In this document: piece after piece, positions 46,099-54,111 of the stretch
Numbering within the stretch: position 1 is the first letter of the stretch
Layout: each line of letters starts with the position of its first letter
Assembly: GCA_002840155.1 (NCBI GenBank)
Contig: PGZH01000008.1
Coordinates: 310,001-374,000, forward strand
From: Gammaproteobacteria bacterium HGW-Gammaproteobacteria-13
GTDB lineage: Bacteria > Pseudomonadota > Gammaproteobacteria > Pseudomonadales > Pseudomonadaceae
Length of the DNA stretch: 64,000 nucleotides
Direction: 5' to 3'
Position numbers and translations under genes: made by a program
Notes under the pieces: model-generated
The model's database searches: none
Seen by the model: only the letters and a program-made list of their open reading frames with translations
What the model was told of the DNA's origin: nothing

Positions 46099-46533
46099 AT
46101 GTCCAACCCCCTGCTGATCCCCTGCCCACACTGCAACGGTCTCAACCGTATTCCCGCCGAGCGCCTGGGCGATGCGCCGCGCTGTGGTCGCTGCAAGGCC
46201 GAAGTGCTGCCAAGCACACCCTTCGAGCTGACCCAGGCCAATTTCGACGCGCAGAATAAGGGCGACTTGCCGCTGTTGATTGACGTGTGGGCCAGTTGGT
46301 GCGGCCCCTGCCGCAGCTTTGCGCCCATCTATGAACAGGCCGCCGCGCAGCTGCAGGGCCACTGCCGCCTGAGCAAACTGGACAGCGAAGCCAACCCGCA
46401 ACTGTCGGCAGAAATGGGCATCCGCTCGATCCCCACGCTGGTCCTGCTCAAGGGTGGCGTGGAAGTCGCCCGGCAGAGCGGCGCCCTACCCTTGCCGCAA
46501 CTGTTCGGCTGGTTGCGTCAGCAGGGTATCTAA
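46099..46533 (+). CDS. trxC: Thioredoxin 2 (TrxC)
   Basis: A 144-residue thioredoxin of the TrxC type: an N-terminal zinc finger with CPHC (C9, C12) and CGRC (C29, C32), then the thioredoxin fold with WCGPC (C68, C71) and the cis-proline in IRSIPTLVLL near residue 115. It reduces protein disulphides and supports oxidative stress defence; in enterics trxC is induced by OxyR. The start is clear (GGAG six bases upstream), but that ribosome binding site lies in a perfect 11-pair hairpin. It stands alone between metY and a thioesterase-fold gene. Confidence 0.95.
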   Translation: MSNPLLIPCPHCNGLNRIPAERLGDAPRCGRCKAEVLPSTPFELTQANFDAQNKGDLPLLIDVWASWCGPCRSFAPIYEQAAAQLQGHCRLSKLDSEANPQLSAEMGIRSIPTLVLLKGGVEVARQSGALPLPQLFGWLRQQGI

Positions 46534-46640
46534 CAGACCGCGCTGAGCGGATTGGTCAATCACACACCGCCACCGCGGTCATTACCCTGCCATCGACCAA
46601 CCTTTAGGCTGGCTGCACAACAACAGGTGTGGAGCCAAGC

Positions 46641-47084
46641 ATGACGATGCCAATCGAACTGGTACGCCAGCTCACCGAAGAACAGATCGCCTTTGTCCAA
46701 CGCAGCGGCCTCAAGGCCGAAGTGCTGGAAGTCGGTCACGTGCGCCTGCGCATGCCGCTGACGGGTAACCAGAACCATATCGGCAGCATGTACGCCGGCG
46801 CGCTGTTCACCCTGGCGGAAATTCCCGGCGGTGCGCTGTTTCTCACCAGCTTCGATGCCCAGCGTTTTTACCCCATCGTCAAGGAAATGAACCTGCGCTT
46901 TCGCCGCCCGGCCAGCGGCGATATCTGGGTCGAAGCACGCCTTACGGCGGAAGAAATCCAACAGCTGCAAAAGCAGGCAACAGAACTCGGCAAAGCCGAG
47001 TATGTTTTACAGTTGCAGCTAACCGATGAGAGTGGTGAAGTAGTGGTCGAGAGTCGCGGTCTGTATCAATTACGCGCACGCTGA
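46641..47084 (+). CDS. Thioesterase-fold protein (DUF4442/YiiD-C-like)
   Basis: A 147-residue hot-dog fold protein. The helix and strand with NHIGSMYAGALFTLAEIPGGA near residue 50 is the family core helix region, and FYPIVKEMNLRFRRPASGD near residue 80 a following strand. Such proteins are annotated as DUF4442 or YiiD C-terminal thioesterases; no substrate is known. I selected ATG 46641 (GGAG six bases upstream) over the in-frame GTG at 46629. P. aeruginosa has a homologue near metY. Confidence 0.78.
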   Translation: MTMPIELVRQLTEEQIAFVQRSGLKAEVLEVGHVRLRMPLTGNQNHIGSMYAGALFTLAEIPGGALFLTSFDAQRFYPIVKEMNLRFRRPASGDIWVEARLTAEEIQQLQKQATELGKAEYVLQLQLTDESGEVVVESRGLYQLRAR

Positions 47085-47172
47085 CACCTGACCTTGCCCT
47101 GGGTCAAAAGTCCAGCTATGACTCGAGGTCACAATAAATGTGCCGACATGCATCGGCAGGAGAACGCCGACC

Positions 47173-47973
47173 ATGCCCAGTCACATCCTTATTGCCCACG
47201 ACCTGCGCGACACTGCGGATATGGCGCTGTGCCGCGCCACCCAGCTGGCCAAGCAGTTCAATGCCAAACTGACCATCCTGCATGTGCTCGACCCGAGCAA
47301 AAGCAGCCAGGAACATGAGCAGGCCAAGCAGGCACTGGACCGCAGCCTGACCCAGTACGCCCCGCCCGGCAGCCAGCTGCTGATCCGCACCGGCATCAAG
47401 CCTTCGGAAGTGGTGTTGCAGCAGCTTAATGAGCTGGGTTGCGACCTGCTGGTGCTCGGCGGCCATCACCAGCGTCACGACTTCTTCTCCGGCACCAGCC
47501 TCGACCGCATTGCGCGCAATTGCCCGGTGCCGCTGCTGCTGGTCGCGCGTAACGATTCGCGCCCGTACGAGCGAGCCCTGGCCGCCATCGACTTCTCACT
47601 CTGCGCCTGCAGCGCCCTCGGCCAGGCTTACCGCCTGCTGCCGGAAGCCGCCGAACTGCACGCCCTGCATGTGTTCGAGCCGGACAAAGGCACGCCCAAG
47701 CAGGTCGAAGCGCAACTGGCCACGCAGAAAGCCCTGATCAATCAGTTATTGGAAGACGAAGCGCAGAACCTGCCGGAACAAGGCCCGACCCTGACCCACT
47801 CGGTAGAGCAAGGCGGCATCCTGCGCTGCCTGCAAGCGCGCCTGAAAAGCACCAACACCGAACTGCTGGTACTCGGCAGCCACGGCCGCAGCGCACTGTC
47901 GCAAGCATTGCTCGGCAGCCTGGCGCAGCATTTTCTGCACAAGGCTCCTTGCGATATCTACGTCGTACGGTAG
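47173..47973 (+). CDS. Universal stress protein, tandem UspA
   Basis: A 266-residue protein with two UspA domains (about 1-135 and 140-266). The first starts SHILIAHDLRDTADMAL and has DLLVLGGHHQRHDFF near residue 100. The second ends TELLVLGSHGRSALSQALLGS, the G-x2-G-x9-G(S/T) ATP-binding pattern being clearest here. Such proteins are induced by stress and low oxygen in P. aeruginosa. AGGAGA lies nine bases upstream of ATG 47173, which I prefer to the longer frame from 47140. A perfect terminator palindrome follows at once. Confidence 0.92.
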   Translation: MPSHILIAHDLRDTADMALCRATQLAKQFNAKLTILHVLDPSKSSQEHEQAKQALDRSLTQYAPPGSQLLIRTGIKPSEVVLQQLNELGCDLLVLGGHHQRHDFFSGTSLDRIARNCPVPLLLVARNDSRPYERALAAIDFSLCACSALGQAYRLLPEAAELHALHVFEPDKGTPKQVEAQLATQKALINQLLEDEAQNLPEQGPTLTHSVEQGGILRCLQARLKSTNTELLVLGSHGRSALSQALLGSLAQHFLHKAPCDIYVVR

Positions 47974-47989
47974 ATATCCTGCGGACAAC

Positions 47990-48015
47990 AAAAAAGCTGC
48001 CTAGGCAGCTTTTTT
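47990..48015. terminator. Bidirectional terminator between usp and parA
   Basis: A 26-base perfect palindrome: six A, GCTGCC, GGCAGC, six T, with no unpaired loop bases (centre CCTAGG). The A and T runs on both sides make it a bidirectional terminator for two converging genes. Confidence 0.95.
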
Positions 48016-48031
48016 GTTTGCAACGTAACGA

Positions 48032-48802
48032 TCAGCTGGCGTTAAGCAGGTCATGCAGCTCGACAAACTGCTGGGTCAGCTTGTGGCTGCGGTCCAGGTA
48101 GATCAGCGGCGTGCAGGCCTGGTGCGATTCGCGCATCTTCACCGAACTCATCAGGTTGACCGGCAGCACCGGCAGGCCCTCGGCAATCAGTTCATCGAGC
48201 AGCTGCTGTGGCAGGCTGGCGCGTGGCTGGAACTGATTGACCACAATGCCTTCGACTTCCAGGCCTTCGTTGTGATCTTCCTTGAGTTCTTCGATTTCGC
48301 GCAGCAAACCATACAGCGCCTGACGCGAGAAACTGTCGCAGTCGAACGGGATCAGCACGCGGTCGGCGGCGATTAACGCGGAGACGGTGTAGAAATTCAG
48401 CGCCGGCGGGGTGTCGAGGTAGATGCGCTCGTAGTCTTCGCTGAGGTCTTCGAGCAGTTTGCGCAGCTTGTTGATCTTGTGCTTCTGCTCCAGCTTGGGC
48501 TGCAAATCGGCCAGCTCGGCGGTGGCGGTGACCACATGCAGGTTGTCGAACGGCGTTTCGTAGATATCCACACTGCCTTTTTTGCCGAACGGCGCCGATG
48601 ACAGCGTGCCCTTGAAGAACTCGGCAATGCCCATGGGAATGTCCTCGCCGGTCAGGCCGGTGAGGTAATGGGTCGAGTTGGCCTGGGCATCCAGGTCGAT
48701 CAGCAGCGTGCGATAGCCCTGGGAAGCGCTCACCGCGGCCAGGTTGCAGGCAATACTGGACTTACCCACACCGCCCTTCTGATTGAAGATCACGCGCCGC
48801 AT
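48032..48802 (-). CDS. ParA-like ATPase (orphan)
   Basis: A 256-residue deviant-Walker ATPase. It begins [15 protein letters not shown], with K9 and K14 of the KGGVGK signature, then [17 protein letters not shown] near residue 35 and [16 protein letters not shown] near residue 120 (Walker B-like). [13 protein letters not shown] follows near residue 185. No ParB lies next to it, unlike the chromosomal parAB pair near oriC. P. aeruginosa has such an orphan ParA-like gene after its usp gene. A role in positioning some cell-surface or protein cargo is possible but unproven. The start at 48802 follows GGGGGT; the longer open frame overlaps the promoter region of the pigment operon. Confidence 0.88.
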   Translation of the reverse strand: MRRVIFNQKGGVGKSSIACNLAAVSASQGYRTLLIDLDAQANSTHYLTGLTGEDIPMGIAEFFKGTLSSAPFGKKGSVDIYETPFDNLHVVTATAELADLQPKLEQKHKINKLRKLLEDLSEDYERIYLDTPPALNFYTVSALIAADRVLIPFDCDSFSRQALYGLLREIEELKEDHNEGLEVEGIVVNQFQPRASLPQQLLDELIAEGLPVLPVNLMSSVKMRESHQACTPLIYLDRSHKLTQQFVELHDLLNAS

Positions 48803-48924
48803 GAAATACCCCCTGAATCCCGCATAAACCCCGAAATGGTCCCGGATTCTATGCAAACTACGTGACAAGGGCGAGATTTTCGGCAAAACCGCGCCGCCTC
48901 CGGTCAGAACAGCAGGCCACAGAT

Positions 48925-48953
48925 TTGCGCATGGCCCGTACGGTCTGGATAAT
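48925..48953 (+). promoter_or_regulatory. Sigma-70-type promoter for the aryl-polyene operon
   Basis: TTGCGC (48925-48930), a 17-base spacer, and GATAAT (48948-48953) fit a sigma-70 promoter. It lies in the intergenic stretch after parA and about 60 bases before the first plausible start codon of the operon. Transcription would begin near 48960. This is a match by eye; it has not been tested. Confidence 0.55.
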
Positions 48954-49014
48954 GCCAGCACTTCGCCACACCTGCTGCCAAGCCCTCCGCTGGTTGCGGC
49001 TGGCCGTAGCCGAC

Positions 49015-49746
49015 ATGGACGCCCACCGCGTGACACATTTCAGGATCGAACAATGGCGTGCCTGGGCCCCTGGCCTGGACAGCACGGCTGACTGGTGCGC
49101 CTGGCATCAGGCACCGTCGCGCCTGGTGGATGCTGGCCAGCAGCCGGATGTCAGCGCCCTGCCGGCCATGCAGCGCAGACGCTTAAGCCGCCTGGCGCGG
49201 ATGGCCTTTCACGTCGCCTGGCCCTTGGCCGAAGCACACCCGCAATTACCCATGGTGTTCGCCAGTCGGCATGGCGAAACCCCACGCACCCTGACGATTC
49301 TGAGCGACCTGGCGCATGGCGAGCCGCTGTCGCCGACCCAGTTCAGCCTCTCGGTGCATAACGCGATCATTGGCCTGTGGTCGATCCAGCGCGGCGATCA
49401 CAGCGAAATGACCGCCATTGCCGGCGCCGGCGACGGCCTGGAAAACGCCATACTGGAAGCCTGCGGCATGCTCCATGACGGCGCACCCGCGGTGCTGCTG
49501 GTGATTGCCGAGGAAACCCCACCCGAGCTTTACGCACCGTTTATCGATGACGTGCCGTTTCCCTATGCCGTTGGCCTGTTGCTGACGCCGGGTGATGACT
49601 GGCAGCTGCAACTAAACCGGGGCGAAGGCGCCGGTAGCGAATGGCCCCACGCTCTCAACCTGGTCCGCGCCCTGTGCAGCGACCAGCCGACCCTGCAGCA
49701 CCACTGGAAGAGCCGACAATGGACCTGGTCACGCAACAAGGCCTGA
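49015..49746 (+). CDS. Ketosynthase-like protein (KS chain-length-factor type, Ketoacyl-synt_2)
   Basis: A protein of about 243 residues of the short beta-ketoacyl synthase N-terminal-like family that opens many aryl-polyene clusters (the ApeC-like position in E. coli). It begins [18 protein letters not shown], the family start, and contains [20 protein letters not shown] near residue 108 and [18 protein letters not shown] near residue 135. I see no DTACSSS-type catalytic cysteine, so it probably acts as a non-condensing partner or specificity subunit. The start is ATG 49015 or GTG 49030; starts farther upstream lie before the predicted promoter. It overlaps the next gene by 28 bases. Confidence 0.8.
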   Translation: MDAHRVTHFRIEQWRAWAPGLDSTADWCAWHQAPSRLVDAGQQPDVSALPAMQRRRLSRLARMAFHVAWPLAEAHPQLPMVFASRHGETPRTLTILSDLAHGEPLSPTQFSLSVHNAIIGLWSIQRGDHSEMTAIAGAGDGLENAILEACGMLHDGAPAVLLVIAEETPPELYAPFIDDVPFPYAVGLLLTPGDDWQLQLNRGEGAGSEWPHALNLVRALCSDQPTLQHHWKSRQWTWSRNKA

Positions 49747-50534
49747 GCCGTTACAGCGCGCCCTATGTCTGGCGCCTGATAGCCACGGCCCTGAGTTTCA
49801 GCCTGTTCGGCATCGGCGGCGTACTGCTGCGTGTGCTGATCTTCCCGCTGCTGGCCCTGCTACCGGGTGATGCCCTAAGCCGACGCACCCGCGCCCGTGC
49901 GGTGGTAAGCAAGACCTTCTACCTGTTCGTGCGCTTTATGTACCGCAGCGGCGTGCTGACCTACGAAGTCGAAGGCATCGAACGCCTCGGCCAGCCGGGG
50001 CAGATGGTCATCGCCAACCACCCCTCGCTGATCGACGTGGTGGTGCTGATCGCCTTTATTCGTAATGCCAACTGCGTGGTCAAACAGAGCCTGTGGGATA
50101 ACCCAAGCATGCGCGGGCCCCTGCGCGCAGCCCACTACATCAGCAACAGCGGCAGTATGGACATGCTCGACGAAGCGGCCGGTGCCCTGCAAAGCGGCCA
50201 GACCCTGGTGATATTCCCCGAAGGCACGCGCACCACGCCGGGGCAGGCCCCGGAATTTCACCGTGGCGCGGCGGCTATCGCCATTCGCGGTGCGCGCATC
50301 GTTACTCCGGTGGTGATCAGCGTCAGCCCCACTACGCTGACCAAGGCCGAGCCCTGGTACAGCATTCCGTCGCGCCGTTTTCACATTCGCCTGCGCGTAG
50401 GCGAGGATATTGACCCACAACAGTTCAATGCCATGGGGCCGCCGCCGATAGCCTCACGCAAACTCAACGATTTTCTGCACCAACACTTTATGAAGGAGCT
50501 CGCCAAAGATGAGCGATTTACAGCTGGAAATTAA
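49719..50534 (+). CDS. PlsC-type lysophospholipid acyltransferase (APE cluster)
   Basis: A 271-residue 1-acyl-glycerol-phosphate acyltransferase family protein. A hydrophobic segment (about 15-55) is followed by ANHPSLIDVVVL near residue 98, the H-x4-D catalytic motif, and VIFPEGTRTTPG near residue 165, the acceptor-binding FPEGTR motif. It is likely to attach or transfer an aryl-polyene or fatty acyl chain to a glycerol- or sugar-based lipid at the inner membrane. GGAAG lies eight bases upstream of ATG 49719. It overlaps both neighbours (28 and 26 bases), so coupling is expected. The acyl donor is probably one of the two ACPs that follow. Confidence 0.85.
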   Translation: MDLVTQQGLSRYSAPYVWRLIATALSFSLFGIGGVLLRVLIFPLLALLPGDALSRRTRARAVVSKTFYLFVRFMYRSGVLTYEVEGIERLGQPGQMVIANHPSLIDVVVLIAFIRNANCVVKQSLWDNPSMRGPLRAAHYISNSGSMDMLDEAAGALQSGQTLVIFPEGTRTTPGQAPEFHRGAAAIAIRGARIVTPVVISVSPTTLTKAEPWYSIPSRRFHIRLRVGEDIDPQQFNAMGPPPIASRKLNDFLHQHFMKELAKDERFTAGN

Positions 50535-50769
50535 AAACCTGATCATCGATGCCCTGGGCCTGGAAGACATGGCTGCCGAAGACATCGCCGCCGACCTGAC
50601 CCTGTTCGGAGAAGGCCTGGGCCTGGACTCGGTAGACGCCCTGGAACTTGGCCTGGCCATCCAGAAACGTTTCGGCATCAAGATCGACGCCGAAGCCAAA
50701 GACACCCGCAAGCACTTTGCCAACGTAGCCAGCCTGGCGGCATTCGTGTCATCGCAACAGACCGCCTGA
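50509..50769 (+). CDS. Acyl carrier protein 1 (APE cluster)
   Basis: An 86-residue acyl carrier protein. The phosphopantetheine serine is S41 in LGLDSVDALELGLA. Its N-terminal helix is LQLEIKNLIIDALGLEDM. It overlaps the acyltransferase gene by 26 bases and is 11 bases from a second ACP gene. In aryl-polyene clusters two ACPs carry the growing chain; this one occupies the first of the two ACP positions (ApeE-like order). Confidence 0.92.
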   Translation: MSDLQLEIKNLIIDALGLEDMAAEDIAADLTLFGEGLGLDSVDALELGLAIQKRFGIKIDAEAKDTRKHFANVASLAAFVSSQQTA

Positions 50770-50780
50770 GGAAGCCGCCG

Positions 50781-51041
50781 ATGCAAACCCGTGAAGAGAT
50801 TTTCGACACCCTGCGCGACGCGCTGGTCGAGCTGTTCGAGTTGGACGCCGAACGTATTACGCCGGAAGCCAACCTCTATCAGGACCTTGAGATCGATAGC
50901 ATTGACGCTGTGGACCTGATCGACCATATCAAGCGCCAGACCGGCAAGAAGCTTGCGGCCGAAGAGTTCAAGGCTGTGCGCACCGTCGGTGACGTGGTCG
51001 AGGCGGTGCTGCAGCTGGTCAACGCCCCAGCCAGCGAATAA
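50781..51041 (+). CDS. Acyl carrier protein 2 (APE cluster)
   Basis: An 86-residue acyl carrier protein with the modification site S40 in LEIDSIDAVDLIDHI. It differs from its neighbour in the helix II surface, so it probably serves other partners. Its TAA shares a base with the ATG of the next gene (TAATG). Confidence 0.92.
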   Translation: MQTREEIFDTLRDALVELFELDAERITPEANLYQDLEIDSIDAVDLIDHIKRQTGKKLAAEEFKAVRTVGDVVEAVLQLVNAPASE

Positions 51042-51586
51042 TGAGTCGCCTATTTGGCCTGCTCCTGCTGCTGGCCGGGCTGCTTTATCCCTTTGCCGTG
51101 TATTATGGCATGGAGCATCTGTCGCCACGCCTGTTTGCCGCCGTGCTTGGCGGCCTGTGGCTGGTGCGTGCGCTGAGCCAATGGGGCAAGCCGGGCAACC
51201 GCTGGATGACCGCCGTGGCCCTGGGGTTCTGCCTGTTGCTGGGTCTCGCCGGTGAGCCTGAGCTACTGCGCTGGTATCCGGTGCTGCTCAACGGCCTGCT
51301 GTTGGCGCTGTTCGGCCTCAGCCTGAAGTTCGGCCCGCCGCTGATCGAGCGCCTGGCACGCCTGACCGAGCCGCAGCTGCCGGAAGTGGCGATCCGCTAC
51401 ACACGCCGGGTCACCGCAGTCTGGGCCTGGTTCTTTCTGGCCAACGGCCTGGTGGTGGTGGCGCTGAACTTCTGGGCGCCGCTGAGCTGGTGGACGCTGT
51501 ATACCGGGCTGATTGCCTACGGCCTGATGGGCCTGCTGTTTGCCGGCGAGTGGCTGGTGCGCCAGCGTGTAAGGAGACATGAATGA
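51041..51586 (+). CDS. Small inner-membrane protein of aryl-polyene clusters (COG4648-like)
   Basis: A 181-residue hydrophobic protein with about four to five membrane segments, for example LFGLLLLLAGLLYPFAVYYG at the N-terminus, ALGFCLLLGLAG, and VWAWFFLANGLVVVALNFW near residue 130, ending with a basic tail. It matches the COG4648-type membrane protein that sits between the ACPs and the ligase in these clusters. No catalytic motif is seen. It overlaps both neighbours by one to four bases. A role in holding the synthesis complex at the membrane is an inference. Confidence 0.75.
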   Translation: MSRLFGLLLLLAGLLYPFAVYYGMEHLSPRLFAAVLGGLWLVRALSQWGKPGNRWMTAVALGFCLLLGLAGEPELLRWYPVLLNGLLLALFGLSLKFGPPLIERLARLTEPQLPEVAIRYTRRVTAVWAWFFLANGLVVVALNFWAPLSWWTLYTGLIAYGLMGLLFAGEWLVRQRVRRHE

Positions 51587-53250
51587 ACTGGCTGCCCCTC
51601 GAGCACCTGCTGCTCGAAGCCCACCCAGGTCGCGCAGTAACCGTGGACCTGGACCAGCCCCAGCTGCGCCAGCACGCCCTGCAACTGGCGGCTGAGCTGC
51701 AAGGCCGTGGCGTAAAGCGCCTGGCGCTGTACCTCGACGATGCCGCTGAACTGGCCATCGCCCTGCTGGCCGCCTGGCGCGTCGGGATTGCCGTACTGCT
51801 GCCGGCCGATGCCCAGCCGCAAACCCGCCAACGCATGACTACACAGTGCGACCTTTGGCTGGACAATCTAGATGACCTGCTTAGTCCCGAAAGCGCTGCG
51901 CTGCCAGCGGCCCCGCTCGATCTCGACCAGTGCCGGCTGACCCTGTGCACCTCCGGTTCCAGCGGCGAAGCCAAGCTGATCAACAAATCCCTGCGCCAGC
52001 TGGCCAATGAAGTGACCGCCCTGGAGCAACTGTGGGGCGAGCAACTGGGCAACGCGACCATCCTTGGCAGCGTCGCCACCCAGCATATCTACGGCCTGCT
52101 GTTTCGCGTGCTCTGGCCACTGTGCGCCGGCCGCGCGTTTCTGCGCCGCGCCCAGCCATTCCCCGAAGATTTACAGCGCGAGAGCCTGGCCAGCGGCAGC
52201 GACTTTGCCTGGGTCGCCAGCCCGGCTCTGTTGAAGAGAATGGGCGATAATCTCAACTGGCCGGCGCTGCGTGCAGTGCGTCAGGTGTTCTCCTCCGGCG
52301 GCGCACTGCCAGCTGAAACCGCTGCAGAGCTGCACAGCCTGCTTGGCCAATGGCCCACGGAAATCTACGGCAGCTCGGAAACCGGCGGCATTGCCTGGCG
52401 CCAGGGCGGCGAACTGTGGACGCCCTTCGCCGGTGTCGAACTGGGACAGAACGGCGAAGGTGCGCTGCACCTGACCTCTCCCTACCTGCCGGCCGGCCAC
52501 CGCGAGCAGACCGCCGATGCGGTGGAACTGCAGGCCGATGGCCGCTTCGCCCTGCGCGGCCGCCTGGACCGGATTATCAAGCTGGAAGAAAAACGTATTT
52601 CCCTGCCCATGCTCGAACAGGCGCTGAGCCGCCACGAGTGGCTCAGCGATGCGCGCCTCGGCGTGGTGCAGGAAGGCCGCGCCTACCTCGGCGCGCTGGT
52701 CGCCCTAAGCCCGGCCGGCCTGCATGCACTGCGCAACCAGGGGCGCAGGACCGTCACCGAAACCCTGCGCCGCCATCTGGCCAGTCATTGCGAAGCCATC
52801 GCCTTACCCCGGCGCTGGCGCCTGCTCGTCCAGCTGCCCTACAACAACCAGGGCAAGCTGGCGCAAGCCACAGTGGAAGCAGTATTGGCCGAGCCGCGAC
52901 CGACCCAGGTGGCGCCGCTGTCGGCTGTCGAGCAGGACGGCGAATGGCAGCTGGAGCTGGTGGTACCGCTGGATCTGGCGCACTTCACCGGCCACTTCCC
53001 GCAGACCCCGGTACTGCCAGGCGTGGTCCAGGTCGATTGGGCGCAGCAACTGGCGCGCCGCCTGATCAAAGACCTGCCGCCGCGTTTCAGCGGCATGGAG
53101 GTACTGAAGTTCCAGCAGTTGGTACGCCCCGGCGATCAGCTGCAACTGACCCTGCGTTTCGACGCCGCACGCGGCAAGCTGTACTTCGCCTTCCGCAACG
53201 GCGAAGCGGCCTGCTCATCCGGACGGATTCTGCTGGGTGCTGCGCAATGA
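51583..53250 (+). CDS. Acyl-activating enzyme fused to hot-dog dehydratase domain
   Basis: A 555-residue fusion. Residues about 1-440 form an AMP-binding enzyme: LCTSGSSGEAKLINKSL near residue 125 (ATP loop), EIYGSSETGGIAW near residue 262, GRLDRIIKLEEKRISLP near residue 328, and YNNQGKLAQ near residue 420 (A10 lysine). The last ~110 residues are a FabZ/FabA-type hot-dog domain with HFTGHFPQTPVLPGVVQVDW near residue 470. The His is kept, while the catalytic Glu 14 residues later is Asp. It should activate an aryl starter acid onto ACP and dehydrate chain intermediates. In E. coli the two functions are separate genes, as I recall. No in-frame stop or frameshift is seen at the join. Confidence 0.88.
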   Translation: MNWLPLEHLLLEAHPGRAVTVDLDQPQLRQHALQLAAELQGRGVKRLALYLDDAAELAIALLAAWRVGIAVLLPADAQPQTRQRMTTQCDLWLDNLDDLLSPESAALPAAPLDLDQCRLTLCTSGSSGEAKLINKSLRQLANEVTALEQLWGEQLGNATILGSVATQHIYGLLFRVLWPLCAGRAFLRRAQPFPEDLQRESLASGSDFAWVASPALLKRMGDNLNWPALRAVRQVFSSGGALPAETAAELHSLLGQWPTEIYGSSETGGIAWRQGGELWTPFAGVELGQNGEGALHLTSPYLPAGHREQTADAVELQADGRFALRGRLDRIIKLEEKRISLPMLEQALSRHEWLSDARLGVVQEGRAYLGALVALSPAGLHALRNQGRRTVTETLRRHLASHCEAIALPRRWRLLVQLPYNNQGKLAQATVEAVLAEPRPTQVAPLSAVEQDGEWQLELVVPLDLAHFTGHFPQTPVLPGVVQVDWAQQLARRLIKDLPPRFSGMEVLKFQQLVRPGDQLQLTLRFDAARGKLYFAFRNGEAACSSGRILLGAAQ

Positions 53251-53270
53251 CGGCCATGCACTGCAATCTT

Positions 53271-53349
53271 CGTAGGTTGGTGCTGAGCCTGCGAAGCCCA
53301 ACGACCAACGCCGCAGATGTTGGGCTTCGTTCCTCAGCGCCAACCTACG
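53271..53349. repeat. REP-like inverted repeat inside the APE operon
   Basis: CGTAGGTTGGTGCTGAG (53271 on) pairs with its near complement ending CAACCTACG at 53349; GAAGCCCAAC and GTTGGGCTTC form an inner stem. The element fills the 126-base gap between the ligase fusion and GT2 genes, the first gap in an otherwise tightly packed operon. Confidence 0.85.
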
Positions 53350-53376
53350 CGACCAACTTCCGCGTCAAGTGCTGCC

Positions 53377-54111
53377 ATGCATAAGCCCTGCGCGGTGATC
53401 CCGGTCTACAACCACGAGCACGCGCTGCCCGTGGTGGTCGCCGCGCTGCATGCGGCCGGCCTGCCCTGCGTATTGGTGGACGATGCGTCGAGTCCGGCCT
53501 GTGCGACCGTGATGGATCAGTTGGCTACACAGCCCGACACCTACCTGGTACGCCTGCCGATCAACCAGGGCAAAGGCGGCGCGGTGATGGCCGGTCTGCG
53601 TGAAGCGGCGCGTCTGGGCTTTAGCCATGCGCTTCAGGTGGACGCAGACGGCCAGCACGACCTCAGCGATCTGCCGCACTTTATCAACGCATCGCAGACC
53701 GCCCCTGAGGCGCTGATCTGCGGCTACCCGCAATACGACGACAGCGTGCCAAAAGGTCGCCTCTACGCGCGCTACCTGACCCACGTATGGGTGTGGATCA
53801 ACACCCTGTCGCTAAGCATCCGCGACTCCATGTGCGGCTTTCGCGTGTACCCGCTGCCGGCCACCCTGGCGCTGATCGACGCGGTAAGCATCGGCAAGCG
53901 CATGGATTTCGACACCGAGATTCTGGTGCGCCTGGCCTGGCGCAATCAGCCGATGCACTGGCTGCCGACCAAGGTGCATTACCCGCTGGACGGTCTCTCA
54001 CACTTTCGCCTGTGGCACGACAACGCGCTGATCTCGAAGATGCACGCCAAGCTGTTCTTCGGCATGTTGCTGCGCGCGCCTCAGATTCTCTGGCGCAGGT
54101 GGTGCGCATGA
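53377..54111 (+). CDS. Glycosyltransferase family 2 protein (APE cluster)
   Basis: A 244-residue GT2 enzyme with PCAVIPVYNHEHALPVVVAAL at the start, CVLVDDASSPACATV near residue 30, NQGKGGAVMAGLREAARLGF near residue 63 and ALQVDADGQHDLSDL near residue 85 (the DxD metal site). It has no obvious membrane segment except hydrophobic patches near the C-terminus. In E. coli-type clusters a GT2 domain is fused to an LpxL-like acyltransferase; here the acyltransferase is the next gene (ATGA overlap). The transfer of a sugar to the pigment lipid is inferred. I chose ATG 53377; upstream sequence belongs to the repeat. Confidence 0.87.
   Translation: MHKPCAVIPVYNHEHALPVVVAALHAAGLPCVLVDDASSPACATVMDQLATQPDTYLVRLPINQGKGGAVMAGLREAARLGFSHALQVDADGQHDLSDLPHFINASQTAPEALICGYPQYDDSVPKGRLYARYLTHVWVWINTLSLSIRDSMCGFRVYPLPATLALIDAVSIGKRMDFDTEILVRLAWRNQPMHWLPTKVHYPLDGLSHFRLWHDNALISKMHAKLFFGMLLRAPQILWRRWCA

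Noticed and set aside
44680-46401. 573-codon antisense frame over metY and trxC
   Set aside because: It crosses two well-supported genes on the other strand and shows no family motifs.
48862-49014. Upstream extension of the first pigment gene to ATG 48862 or 48931
   Set aside because: A good promoter lies within this stretch and the family N-terminus starts near 49030.
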